From contig NZ_VTYQ01000001.1 of assembly GCF_013113835.1 (NCBI RefSeq), forward strand, positions 186,001-250,000: 64,000 nt of DNA. The letters run 5' to 3'. The position numbers were made by a program, and so were the translations under genes. Below the pieces are notes generated by a model, which saw nothing but the letters and a program-made list of their open reading frames with translations, was not told where the DNA came from and ran no database searches. Shown here piece by piece: positions 25,255 through 33,871 of this stretch; the first letter of the stretch is position 1, and every line of letters starts with the position of its first letter. The DNA is from Vibrio sp. RE88. GTDB taxonomy: Bacteria; Pseudomonadota; Gammaproteobacteria; Enterobacterales; Vibrionaceae.

Positions 25255-26364
25255 GTGATTGATTTTGGCTCCGATACACAGCGTCAAATACTATCGATAA
25301 TCCATCGCAACGCGCCAACAACGCGCGCCGCGATCGCAGAGAAGAGTGGCCTGACGCCAGCTGCGATCACGAAAATCACCAAGAAGATGCTCGATGATGA
25401 GTTGATTCAGGTAACGGGTAAACAAAAAGGTTCACGCGGTCAGCCGGGCATTGAGCTGGGCATTAATCCAAGTGCCGCGTACAGCCTTGGCATCAACATT
25501 GAACTTGAAAAAATCAGTATTGAGCTGGTCGACTTTACCGGAGAAAGTGTTTTTTCCCGCGCCATTCGCGGCATTTTTTCTGATCCTGAATCCGCTATTG
25601 ATGAACTCTCCGATCTGCTTCAGGTGACGTCCAAAGCATTTGCCGAAGAATTCGACAAACTGATCGGCATTGGTATGACTACCAGTTGTAACTTTGTGCA
25701 GGGTAGCGACAGCATCACCATGCCACCGCATCTGAAAAAGTGGGAAGACATCGATATTCCTAAACGTATCGGCCAACATTTCAACTGCCCGTGTTGGATA
25801 GATAACGATGGTAACGCCGCCGCACTGGGGGAATCTGTGCGCTCTAAACGTGCTCGCCATGCGAACTTTTTCTACCTTTATCTTGGCTACGGGATTGGTG
25901 GCGGCCACTTCTTCAATGGCCAGACTTATCGTGGTGCAGGCGGAAACGCGGGCCGTATCGGTAAACTGTTCCCGGATCGCAACAACCGCCCTTCTCTCTC
26001 TTGCTTGTATGACTACTTAGGCATGTCAGAGCCGAGTCCGCATCGTGAAGAGATCCTGTCGACTTTGTTATCGAAGAATCCAGAAAAAGTCACCGAGTGG
26101 AAGAAAAACGCGCAACAACAATTGGTGTCTGCGCTGCAAGCCATTCGTGCCATCTGTGACCCAGAAGAGATCATCGTCGGTGGTCTGTTGCCACCAAAAC
26201 TGGTTCAGGAGCTACACACTGCCAGCATGGAATCACTGCAACACTATCTGGAAGACGAAGAAACCATGCCCAACATCACTCCCGCTACCTTGTCCGGAGA
26301 CAAGATGGCGGCGACGGGGGCAGCAATGATTCCGCTCTACCAACTGGCCTACTCCGCGGCCTGA
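25255..26364 (+). CDS. ROK family transcriptional regulator (NagC/Mlc/XylR type)
   Basis: A 369-residue repressor. N-terminal winged helix (RAAIAEKSGLTPAAITKITKKMLDDELI) and a ROK sugar-binding domain with DNDGNAAALGE and the GYGIGGGHFFNG glycine loop. The zinc-binding CxCGxxGCxE motif of classic ROK proteins is absent (the region reads GGNAGRIGKLFPDRNNRPSLSCLYDY). Start: GTG at 25255 has AAGGA 6 bp upstream; TTG at 25249 abuts the AAGGA. It lies in the middle of the cluster and is the likely binder of the TAAATTAA-type palindromes before the importer and phosphomannomutase. Confidence 0.9.
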   Translation: MIDFGSDTQRQILSIIHRNAPTTRAAIAEKSGLTPAAITKITKKMLDDELIQVTGKQKGSRGQPGIELGINPSAAYSLGINIELEKISIELVDFTGESVFSRAIRGIFSDPESAIDELSDLLQVTSKAFAEEFDKLIGIGMTTSCNFVQGSDSITMPPHLKKWEDIDIPKRIGQHFNCPCWIDNDGNAAALGESVRSKRARHANFFYLYLGYGIGGGHFFNGQTYRGAGGNAGRIGKLFPDRNNRPSLSCLYDYLGMSEPSPHREEILSTLLSKNPEKVTEWKKNAQQQLVSALQAIRAICDPEEIIVGGLLPPKLVQELHTASMESLQHYLEDEETMPNITPATLSGDKMAATGAAMIPLYQLAYSAA

Positions 26365-26373
26365 CCGACCCTA

Positions 26374-26397
26374 CAGGGCGTGCATTATCACGCCCTG
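26374..26397 (+). terminator. Hairpin after the ROK gene
   Basis: CAGGGCGTG / CACGCCCTG, perfect 9-bp stem with 6-nt loop, no T run. It may be an attenuator or RNA-stability element between the ROK gene and the downstream pair. Confidence 0.5.
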
Positions 26398-26430
26398 CCT
26401 AAATTCTGTTCCTAAGCGTGTAAAACACCC

Positions 26431-28032
26431 ATGAAAAATCAGACACATAGCCCGAAAACCAACCAAATTTCAACCGATGCGTGCCAAAAGCTCTCGGCAG
26501 AGCACTGGAAAACGCAGACGATCGCACCCGCTGCCTACTTCAATCCCAACGCACTGACAGGATTCAAAATGGCACAGGGCCCGCTTGGTAATCCGCTCCA
26601 CCCTAATACAGAGTCAGCATTTGAAGCCGATCTGAGTGAGCTGTTCGAGTCAACTCAACAGTCACAACCAGAAATTGAACTCAAACGCGTGCATTTTCAG
26701 ATGCCAGCGATCAATCCAGAGTCACTGCCTGGGCCGCAAGATTACACGCAAGTAGAAGAGCCACAACCGCTTTCCACTACCTCAGTAACTCTCGCATGGG
26801 TGAAACAAGAGAAGCTCAAGCAGACTAGCATCGGTTATCACTTTGAGGGCAACCAACTCGCTAACCTGAGAGACCGCTTGGCTGAGGGTAAAGCCTTTCG
26901 CGGCTTAGTGGGCAATCTTGGTTACTTCATGACGAAAGAGCTCAACGTCGGCGACCATCTTTGGTCACACAGCAGGCGCTACCCTGCCTCAGAGCATCAG
27001 TTACCAGAAAGGTTAGCTTACCTCGGTTTTTACTACTTTGGCGATGTTAAGGGACAAGTCGAGAGCGCAGGCTTTCAGAGCGCGCATAGTGCTGGTATTG
27101 GCGTCAAACACAGCGGCGAAGTCAAGATTCTACCTGCGATTCAGTGCAATGCTTATGATCTAACCATCGCCGGGCAAACCCTAAAAGTTGAGAACATCAA
27201 CCCAGAATTAGACAAGGTCGCTCAACACGATATTGCACTCTTCAATGTCAACTTTCCGCTGAGCCACAAAGGGCCATTAGTCGAATTTTCTCCTATGCTC
27301 CCGCTTGAAGATCGCGTCAACGTTTTCATTAGTAACCAAGGGGATGGCCAGCGACCGCACGAGCATGTCGTTAAGGTTTGGCGCGGAGAGTGTCCACTGC
27401 CATCCTTTGGCGTCGTGCTCTCAATCAAATCTTGCCTGTTTGACGCGCTTTACCCACATGGGTTGGAGACAAATACACCAGTCTCGGTCACGCCATACTC
27501 TCACCAATGTGATTTCGCCGAATATGCACAAATTCTTGCCGGGTTGGTGCCATCCGTAATCGACGGCCAAAGTATTGTCCCGACTGGCGCAGCATTTACG
27601 GCTCAACAAGCAGAGCAAGCCCTAGATGAGGTGGCAAACACTGACGCGCCTCTGTCACGTACAGGCAAAGAAACTAATAACTTTGACGCCATCATCCGTG
27701 AGCCGGGCGGCTTGTTTATCGAAACAGAAAACCATGTGGGCTATCTTCTGTTTGATGGCCGCCATGAAATGAGTGTTGGCGTGAACATTGTCGATGTAGC
27801 GAATTTAGTCAGCCGTTTATCGCAGTCTGATATTGACCTGTTTGACGGTGAGACGATACGCAATGCCATATCGATTGACGGTGGTTCAGCAATGAAAGCC
27901 TACGCAGTCAATGTCGGTAACGGCACTGTCTCAATGGATATTTTAAACCGCGTTGCTGCGGGCAGTCGAAATGCTCCCGGCAACGACACACAAGGGTTAA
28001 ACCTTTATTCAACAGTTGTAATGGAGCTATAA
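26431..28032 (+). CDS. Unrecognised 533-aa protein, possible glycosidase/phosphodiesterase
   Basis: A 533-residue soluble protein without a signal peptide. I do not recognise the family securely. The C-terminal region has NAISIDGGSAMKAYAVN followed 20 residues later by a Gly/Asn-rich end, somewhat like the NDGGGSS loop of phosphodiester glycosidases (NAGPA domain); this is only a resemblance. A long middle part is strand-rich with conserved-looking HSAGIGVKHSGEVKI. It sits 3 bp before a glycosyltransferase start, so the two are translationally coupled. No strong ribosome binding site precedes the ATG; the true start may be further in. Function unknown. Confidence 0.7.
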   Translation: MKNQTHSPKTNQISTDACQKLSAEHWKTQTIAPAAYFNPNALTGFKMAQGPLGNPLHPNTESAFEADLSELFESTQQSQPEIELKRVHFQMPAINPESLPGPQDYTQVEEPQPLSTTSVTLAWVKQEKLKQTSIGYHFEGNQLANLRDRLAEGKAFRGLVGNLGYFMTKELNVGDHLWSHSRRYPASEHQLPERLAYLGFYYFGDVKGQVESAGFQSAHSAGIGVKHSGEVKILPAIQCNAYDLTIAGQTLKVENINPELDKVAQHDIALFNVNFPLSHKGPLVEFSPMLPLEDRVNVFISNQGDGQRPHEHVVKVWRGECPLPSFGVVLSIKSCLFDALYPHGLETNTPVSVTPYSHQCDFAEYAQILAGLVPSVIDGQSIVPTGAAFTAQQAEQALDEVANTDAPLSRTGKETNNFDAIIREPGGLFIETENHVGYLLFDGRHEMSVGVNIVDVANLVSRLSQSDIDLFDGETIRNAISIDGGSAMKAYAVNVGNGTVSMDILNRVAAGSRNAPGNDTQGLNLYSTVVMEL

Positions 28033-28035
28033 GTC

Positions 28036-29370
28036 ATGCGAATTTTGTTAACCCACTATCGTGTCGGTGAAACCGATGGTGTGTCACTAGAAATGGATAA
28101 ATGGAAATGGGCACTGGAGCAGCAGGGTCACGACGTATTTTACATGGCGGGTAGCTCTGGCAGTGTGGAAGCAGAGTGCATTGATGCGCTACGTTACGAA
28201 GACGAGCTGAACGCAAAAATCACTCAGGATGCGTTCATAGCGCCAACCTACTTTGAAAGCGAAGAAGCGTTGCTGGCCGCGATTCACAGCCAAGCGGAAG
28301 AGATCGCGACACAAGCAACAGCGATTATCGAAAAGCTCGACATCGACGTGATTGTTCCTAATAACATCTTCGCTGTTGGCCACAGTTTGGCCGCTGCGAT
28401 TGGACTAGAAAAAGCAGTAGAAAACACAGGCGTCAAAGTAGTCAATCATCACCATGACTTCCATTGGGAACGCGAGAAGTTCAGCCAGCCGTGTTACCCG
28501 AGTATCCAACGTATTCTCGACAAGCATTTCCCTCCGCAACGCCCGCAGGACAAGCACTGTGTGATCAACCAGTTGGCAAATGAATCTCTGAAAAATGCGA
28601 CGAGTTATGACTCAACAGTAGTACCGAATGTCTTCGACTTCGATGGTTGTGATTGGAAAATCGACGACTACAACCAAGATCTGAGAAGCGAATTCGGTAT
28701 TCGCGAACAAGACATCGTTGTCTTACAAGCTACACGCATCGTGGCTCGCAAGGGGATCGAGCTGGCCGTCGACCTGATCGCCGACCTTCAGAAAAAGCTA
28801 CCACAATGGGTAGGAAAGTCGCTGTATCGTGGACAAAAAATTGAATCTGATAGTCGCATTATTCTCGTGTTAGCGGGAATGAACGAAGAAGACGAATACT
28901 ACGACAAACTCAAAGCGAAAGCTCAGCAGATGAACGTTGAGCTATTGGATATCAACCATCGTATCGAGCATTCACGTGGTGATAAAAACGGCATCAAACA
29001 GTACTCTCTTTGGGATGCCTACGTTCACGCCGATATCGTCACCTACCCAAGCTGGCTCGAAGGCTGGGGGAACCAGTTCCTAGAAGGTTTAGTGGCAAAC
29101 GTTCCTCAGGTGGTGTATCGCTACCCAGTATACAAAACAGATATCGAGCATTTTGGTTTCCACATTATCGACCTCGGTGATGAGCTAAGCTGGGATGACA
29201 ACAACCTCGCGCAAGTGTCTTTGCAGCGCATCAGTGCAGCCGCCGAACAAACTGAAGCGTACCTGTTCGACACCGCCCTACGTCAGCAGCACATGCAGGA
29301 GAACTACGCCATTGGTCAAAAGCACCTGTCGTACAAGGCATTGAGCGACATTCTGGCGACGGTATTCTAA
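28036..29370 (+). CDS. GT-B glycosyltransferase, family 4
   Basis: A 444-residue retaining glycosyltransferase. The N-terminal fold starts MRILLTHYRVGETDGVSLEM and the donor domain shows ATRIVARKGIELAVDLI (RKG nucleotide-sugar contact) and LEGWGNQFLEG, the E-x7-E motif of GT4 enzymes. No membrane segment or signal. Starting HYRVGETDGVS recalls synthases of glyceryl glycosides such as mannosylglucosylglycerate, and a mannose-1-phosphate-forming mutase in the cluster would fit a GDP-mannose or related donor, but both points are inference. It is coupled to the unknown 533-aa protein and followed by a strong terminator. Confidence 0.88.
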   Translation: MRILLTHYRVGETDGVSLEMDKWKWALEQQGHDVFYMAGSSGSVEAECIDALRYEDELNAKITQDAFIAPTYFESEEALLAAIHSQAEEIATQATAIIEKLDIDVIVPNNIFAVGHSLAAAIGLEKAVENTGVKVVNHHHDFHWEREKFSQPCYPSIQRILDKHFPPQRPQDKHCVINQLANESLKNATSYDSTVVPNVFDFDGCDWKIDDYNQDLRSEFGIREQDIVVLQATRIVARKGIELAVDLIADLQKKLPQWVGKSLYRGQKIESDSRIILVLAGMNEEDEYYDKLKAKAQQMNVELLDINHRIEHSRGDKNGIKQYSLWDAYVHADIVTYPSWLEGWGNQFLEGLVANVPQVVYRYPVYKTDIEHFGFHIIDLGDELSWDDNNLAQVSLQRISAAAEQTEAYLFDTALRQQHMQENYAIGQKHLSYKALSDILATVF

Positions 29371-29382
29371 AGCTATAGACAC

Positions 29383-29416
29383 AACAAACGGGCCTTTCGG
29401 CCCGTTTGTTGTTTTT
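29383..29416 (+). terminator. Strong terminator at the end of the sugar cluster
   Basis: AACAAACGGGCC / GGCCCGTTTGTT, a perfect 12-bp stem with TTTC loop, then GTTTTT. Confidence 0.9.
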
Positions 29417-29422
29417 CCCACA

Positions 29423-30673
29423 TTAGACTGAAACGGGAACGGGTGCTGGCGTCGCGGATTTCACCGTAAACTCATGACCATCCAGTAACCCTTTACCTTT
29501 CTTCAGTTCATTCAATCGCGCATTGACCACACCGTCTTTACTAGTGAAATCAATCTTATAGCTATCGACATACTCCTGAACATATTTACTCGACAGCGAT
29601 TTTAGTTTGTCGATATAGACAACCGCTTTATCGAAGTCACCTTGCGACACGACTTCAAGCTTAGGTGTCAAAAGCTGAGCAAACTTATAGGGGTGACCGA
29701 CAAAGCCACTGCCCATCACCAGAGACGCGACAACAGGCGTGGTAATCACCGCATTCTGGAACCATTCTGAGAACATTTTATGGTCATTCACTAGGCTGCT
29801 TGGCGCAGTACGGTTATTCCACTCTTTCTTAGCACGTTTAACAACTTTGGCCAGAAGGCTACGTTGTACAAAGAAGTCCACCAGTTTGATGATACGCTCA
29901 AGAATACTGGTGATTAAGCTGATCAATGAGCCTACCCCTGCGGCAACATCACCAGCCGCCTGAAGGCCAATACCAGCAACGCCCATGGTAAAGTCTTTGA
30001 TTCCACCCAGCGCGCCTTTTGCAGAGTGGCGCGCCAAAGCATTTGAAATGATGCTCGGGTGACCACCAAGCAACTCAACACCACGGCCGCGGTAGATTTG
30101 TGAAATCAGGTCTTTGGATTTCAGCACTGACTTTTTCGCCGCAGAGTAAAGCCCAGAGGCACTTTGTACATAGCCCCACCCCGGAATGATATTGGAGAAG
30201 GTGCCTGCGAATTCACTCGCCAGCCAAGTTCCGACTTCAGCAAGCCACTCGATGCCATGCAACAAGTCACCATAGATGTTCTTCACTTTATCCAGCAAAG
30301 AACGGAAAAACTCGGAGAATAGCCGTTTCAGTTTCTCCTTAACCGCAGAAGTGATCTCACCCACTTTATCCGCCGCTTTAGACATCTTTTTCGCGACCTT
30401 GCTGTTTTTCAGCTTGGTCATGGTATCGGTTTTATTCAGCAGGCCCATTGCCGCATCTTTAAAGTCAACGAAGGGCTCGGTTCCGACCACAAAGGCTTCA
30501 AAAAAGTGCGCGTTGGAAATCTTCGCCACTTTGGTAATTTCGGTACTGGCTAGCATGTACATCGCACCCATGCGAGCATCGGCCATCTGTGCAACCTGAA
30601 CGCCCAGTGCTGTATTCTTGGTTTTACTAAACATTTTGTCTTTAATCAGACGCTTTAATAGTTTTATCTGCAT
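29423..30673 (-). CDS. Hypothetical 416-aa protein with hydrophobic helical segments
   Basis: A Lys-rich, largely helical protein with no recognised domain. A basic N-terminus (MQIKLLKRLIKDKMFSKTK) is followed by a long charged helical region (about residues 85-130) and by Gly/Ala-rich hydrophobic stretches (PGWGYVQSASGLYSAAKK; GIGLQAAGDVAAGVGSLISLITSI) that look like hairpin membrane-insertion segments. It ends Pro/Val-rich. AGAGG 5 bp before the ATG at 30673 favours this start over an upstream ATG that would add a 31-residue hydrophobic stretch. The pattern would fit a pore-forming or secreted effector, but that is speculation. Confidence 0.6.
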   Translation of the reverse strand: MQIKLLKRLIKDKMFSKTKNTALGVQVAQMADARMGAMYMLASTEITKVAKISNAHFFEAFVVGTEPFVDFKDAAMGLLNKTDTMTKLKNSKVAKKMSKAADKVGEITSAVKEKLKRLFSEFFRSLLDKVKNIYGDLLHGIEWLAEVGTWLASEFAGTFSNIIPGWGYVQSASGLYSAAKKSVLKSKDLISQIYRGRGVELLGGHPSIISNALARHSAKGALGGIKDFTMGVAGIGLQAAGDVAAGVGSLISLITSILERIIKLVDFFVQRSLLAKVVKRAKKEWNNRTAPSSLVNDHKMFSEWFQNAVITTPVVASLVMGSGFVGHPYKFAQLLTPKLEVVSQGDFDKAVVYIDKLKSLSSKYVQEYVDSYKIDFTSKDGVVNARLNELKKGKGLLDGHEFTVKSATPAPVPVSV

Positions 30674-30847
30674 GCAAACCTCTGCCCAAACGATAACGAC
30701 ACATAAATTACTTATGCCAAAAGTGATAATTACATAAACAAGATAAATAATAGCGAGTTTTATCAATTATGTGGTCTGTTTTGCTACTTTAGTTACAAAA
30801 AGGCACATTAAACATAGGGATTAATGTAGGAGTATAGTCAAGAACCT

Positions 30848-30886
30848 AAAAAAAGCCCCGCAAGTAAGGACGTTACTCGCAGGGCT
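30848..30886 (-). terminator. Terminator after the PAP2 phosphatase gene
   Basis: On the minus strand an imperfect 14-bp stem (AGCCCTGCGAGTAAC with AGCCCCGCAAGTAAG) followed by seven Ts, 25 bp past the stop. Confidence 0.8.
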
Positions 30887-30910
30887 AAGGGCAGTTAGGT
30901 AAAACTGGAT

Positions 30911-31669
30911 TCAGGTTGTTAATTGCGACCAACGGGTGAAGAGCTTTTCAGTGATCCGATCAAATTTGGGGGCCAGCATATACAGCATCAGTACAAACAA
31001 AACCGAGCCAACGAGATCTATCGGTCGGTGCATTCCCAGCCAAAGGCGACTGTATGCCATGCCCACCGCCCATATACTCAGTGCAGCGGCCAAGCCATAA
31101 CGTCGGTTTTGGATAAACAGGTTGCCAAAAAACGCCAGACAAATGGCAGCAAAAATCGTGTGACCAGAAGGGAATGAGTAGTCTTTCTCGCCTAACCAGT
31201 GGCGAGTTCGCCACGAGCTCACGCTATGAGAAATATCGTCAATCACATGCTGCTGTTGGACGGTGTTTAGATTGTAAAAGTGAGAAGGCTGCGGGATCAG
31301 CAATTGGTGCGTTAACAGCTCAGTGTATGGGCGAGGGCTTTCCGTCACTTGTTTTAACGCTGTTTTGCTGGCAAATCCGACCAGCAGAATCAAACCAAGC
31401 TGAGCCATTTTACTTAGCCACTCAACACGGTTCGGGATCAGCTTCCACGAGATCGCGACCAAAACGAATAAGGTGAAGAGAAACCCTTTAGATCCCGCTG
31501 AATCTGTCAGCAAAGTAAATGTCAGACCAAGTGGGTAGGAGACTGAGCTTAGTAAATCGATATGGCTAACCAGCAGACTCATCGGCGCAATAACCAAAAG
31601 AAATGCAACCAGAAGCCCAATACCATATTGTTTTTCGATCAAAAAATTCTTCACCGTGACGTCCCACAC
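30911..31669 (-). CDS. pgpB: PAP2 family lipid phosphatase (PgpB-like)
   Basis: A 252-residue membrane phosphatase, near the 254 residues of E. coli PgpB. All three PAP2 motifs are visible: KQVTESPRP, the PSGH segment YSFPSGHTIFA, and AYSRLWLGMHRPIDLVG with the catalytic His and Asp. Six hydrophobic helices. PgpB-type enzymes dephosphorylate phosphatidylglycerophosphate or undecaprenyl pyrophosphate in the inner membrane. The start is GTG; no good ribosome binding site is seen, so the exact N-terminus is uncertain. Confidence 0.88.
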   Translation of the reverse strand: MWDVTVKNFLIEKQYGIGLLVAFLLVIAPMSLLVSHIDLLSSVSYPLGLTFTLLTDSAGSKGFLFTLFVLVAISWKLIPNRVEWLSKMAQLGLILLVGFASKTALKQVTESPRPYTELLTHQLLIPQPSHFYNLNTVQQQHVIDDISHSVSSWRTRHWLGEKDYSFPSGHTIFAAICLAFFGNLFIQNRRYGLAAALSIWAVGMAYSRLWLGMHRPIDLVGSVLFVLMLYMLAPKFDRITEKLFTRWSQLTT

Positions 31670-31822
31670 CGAATCAGTAAGATGCTGAATATTAGTCGAC
31701 GTAACGTGGAAAATTTATCAACTCAATGTCAATTCGGTGAAAGATCGAACCGGCTTGCTTAGGTAATCACAAACAGCCATTTCAAGTGCAAATGTTCACT
31801 TGATGGATATTTATAAAGTCAA

Positions 31823-32278
31823 TCAGTTGAGCTTATTTTTACACACAATATCAAACTGAGAAGGGGTCACTGGCTCAAGCTCGAAATGACGCAAAATCCC
31901 TTTAACATCATCACCACTAAGCCTAGCTACTACATAGTCATAGTATGGTGGGTCCAGTACTTCTTTAAGTTGGTATTCGCCTTTGCTCTGACGTGCCAAC
32001 ACCAAGGTATATGGTGCCAGATTAAACGCTTCCGCGTTCGCCCCAGAGACGATTCTTATCTGCGGATTCTGCTCAGCAAACTGATTGAGGAAGTACGCCC
32101 AATCACCATACCACTCCCCTGCCAGCTCAGGGCTTTCCCCGAGCACGGCGACGATCTGGTCAGCCGCATAATCATGGCAAACAGGCGGTAATGAATCCAT
32201 TGAAGAAGAAGTGACGGCCTGACAGCCACTAAGTGAAGCGGCCCCAAGGACCGCTGTGATGAGAATCGTCGATTTCAT
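31823..32278 (-). CDS. Small lipoprotein, unknown function
   Basis: A 151-residue protein with signal MKSTILITAVLGAASLSGC; the LSGC lipobox predicts a lipidated Cys19. The mature part is acidic with a single folded-looking domain (ADQIVAVLGESPELAGEWYGDWAYFLNQFAEQNPQIRIVSG), with Cys at both ends that could pair. It is 6 bp after the AraC/GyrI gene and probably last in an operon with it and two SRPBCC genes. No family recognised. Confidence 0.75.
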   Translation of the reverse strand: MKSTILITAVLGAASLSGCQAVTSSSMDSLPPVCHDYAADQIVAVLGESPELAGEWYGDWAYFLNQFAEQNPQIRIVSGANAEAFNLAPYTLVLARQSKGEYQLKEVLDPPYYDYVVARLSGDDVKGILRHFELEPVTPSQFDIVCKNKLN

Positions 32279-32284
32279 TGCAAC

Positions 32285-33139
32285 CTAACTTTTCTTACGT
32301 ACTGGAATATTCAGGTACAGTTTATTCTCAGGGTCAGCATCGTTAAAGCCAGCTGGGTAGAGTTCGAAGTCCGGCTTTTCCTCATATTCATACGCGCTTT
32401 TCGGTAACCAGCTGCCCCATATATAACGCAGCGTTTCTTCCAGCTGGGCAATTGGCCCTTTATGGGTAAAACGAGCGTAAGTCTGCTCTGGCATCTCACG
32501 CGTGATCATACCCTCTGGTACCTGATCGAAATTTTCTACCCGAGCGGAACAGATATAGACAAACGTCGTGCTGTCCTCAGCCTCTTCATATGACTCATAA
32601 ATACCGAAAAATTCATCGCCTACGCGGTTTGCAATGCTGTCCCGGTACGGCGCAAACCCCGACCATAAACGAGGCAGACTGAGGTCTTCATCTGTGTATT
32701 GATTGGCAATTCCCACCAGCTTCATAGCTGGCTGTGTGATGATTTCCGGTTCCATGCTAATGCGATTCTGCAGAAAACTGAGGTCGTCTTCATTAATTTG
32801 ATTTTTATACAACAAACGGAAAGGTTCGTTCATTTTTCGGTATTGTGCAGGCGTCATGTTAAACAGCGCTTTGAATGCACGTGTGAACGCTTCCTGTGAA
32901 TCAAATTGACAATCCATGGCGAGATCCAGAATGCCGACTTCTTCTGTGAGCAGGCGCTTGGCAGCCATTGTGAGACGGCGCTTACGCAAATACTCTTTAG
33001 GTGTATCTCCGACCAAAGCTTTAAATACCCGACTGTAGTGATAAGTGGAGTAATGAGACGCGGCGGCGATCTGATGAACAGAAATTTTGTCGTACAAGTG
33101 CTGTTCTATATATTCAATACTTTTAAAAAAACGCTGCAT
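32285..33139 (-). CDS. AraC-type regulator with GyrI-like effector domain
   Basis: A 284-residue regulator of the Rob layout: N-terminal AraC DNA-binding domain with two helix-turn-helices (SVHQIAAASHYSTYHYSRVFKALVG; ILDLAMDCQFDSQEAFTRAFKALFNMTPAQYR) and a C-terminal GyrI-like domain (about 125-284) that binds small aromatic or cationic ligands. It lies in a minus-strand run with SRPBCC and lipoprotein genes, 36 bp after the SRPBCC lipoprotein stop, so it may control that operon. The ligand is unknown. Confidence 0.9.
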   Translation of the reverse strand: MQRFFKSIEYIEQHLYDKISVHQIAAASHYSTYHYSRVFKALVGDTPKEYLRKRRLTMAAKRLLTEEVGILDLAMDCQFDSQEAFTRAFKALFNMTPAQYRKMNEPFRLLYKNQINEDDLSFLQNRISMEPEIITQPAMKLVGIANQYTDEDLSLPRLWSGFAPYRDSIANRVGDEFFGIYESYEEAEDSTTFVYICSARVENFDQVPEGMITREMPEQTYARFTHKGPIAQLEETLRYIWGSWLPKSAYEYEEKPDFELYPAGFNDADPENKLYLNIPVRKKS

Positions 33140-33175
33140 TTCATCCTCCTAGCTTATCTGTTTGTAATGTTAGAA

Positions 33176-33838
33176 TTAAACGGTAGTAGGTTCTACCCAT
33201 TCGCCACCCACTTGTTCAAATAAGTTTTCCACCGCAGGTTCCAGAATCATCCCTTCCATCATCAGATTAAGCACTGGTGCCACCAGACTGACATTCTTGT
33301 GGAAGTAATGGCGCCATGTCACCAATGAGCCACCTAAACCATCAGGTTCAACGGTAAACAGCGATAAAGGCTCTGTGATTGGAAACGAAACTGTCGAACG
33401 CTCCATATCAATCGTATAAGCATAGGAGCGCTTATTTTTGTCATAGTAAACAATGTCTTCATACAGTATCTCATCGTCCAAGCTGCAACTGCGTACCGAA
33501 TGCGTGCCCATCGCTAACGGTCCGTTGAGTGACTTGAAGTTATCCATCTTAGGGTTCTTGATGCCGGTAAACCAAGTTGCCAGTTGATCAATTTCAGACA
33601 CCAGTTCAAAGGTTCGATCCGGCGATGAGTTGACTCTGAACATCAGGACAATTTGCTCCGGCGCACTGGTCACAGAACGAATATCAAACTCGTTCACAGT
33701 GGTGGAGGTGTGATCATACTGAGAAGTGTACTGTGGCGCGCTGCCTTCTGGCGCAATGGTTGAACATGCTCCGAGCAACACCGTACCTGCCACTAGCGCT
33801 ATGTTTCTCAAAGGTTTTATCGAGTTCATTTTCTTCAT
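33176..33838 (-). CDS. SRPBCC-domain lipoprotein
   Basis: A 220-residue protein with signal peptide MKKMNSIKPLRNIALVAGTVLLGAC and an LGAC lipobox, so it is probably anchored to the periplasmic face of a membrane. The rest resembles a polyketide-cyclase/SRPBCC domain (SSPDRTFELVSEIDQLATWF; GLGGSLVTWRHYF). A periplasmic lipid-anchored SRPBCC protein is uncommon; most are cytoplasmic. It follows a second SRPBCC gene by 33 bp and precedes the AraC/GyrI gene. Confidence 0.8.
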   Translation of the reverse strand: MKKMNSIKPLRNIALVAGTVLLGACSTIAPEGSAPQYTSQYDHTSTTVNEFDIRSVTSAPEQIVLMFRVNSSPDRTFELVSEIDQLATWFTGIKNPKMDNFKSLNGPLAMGTHSVRSCSLDDEILYEDIVYYDKNKRSYAYTIDMERSTVSFPITEPLSLFTVEPDGLGGSLVTWRHYFHKNVSLVAPVLNLMMEGMILEPAVENLFEQVGGEWVEPTTV

Positions 33839-33871
33839 CTTAATGCCCTTTCATCCCTATCAATATTGCGC

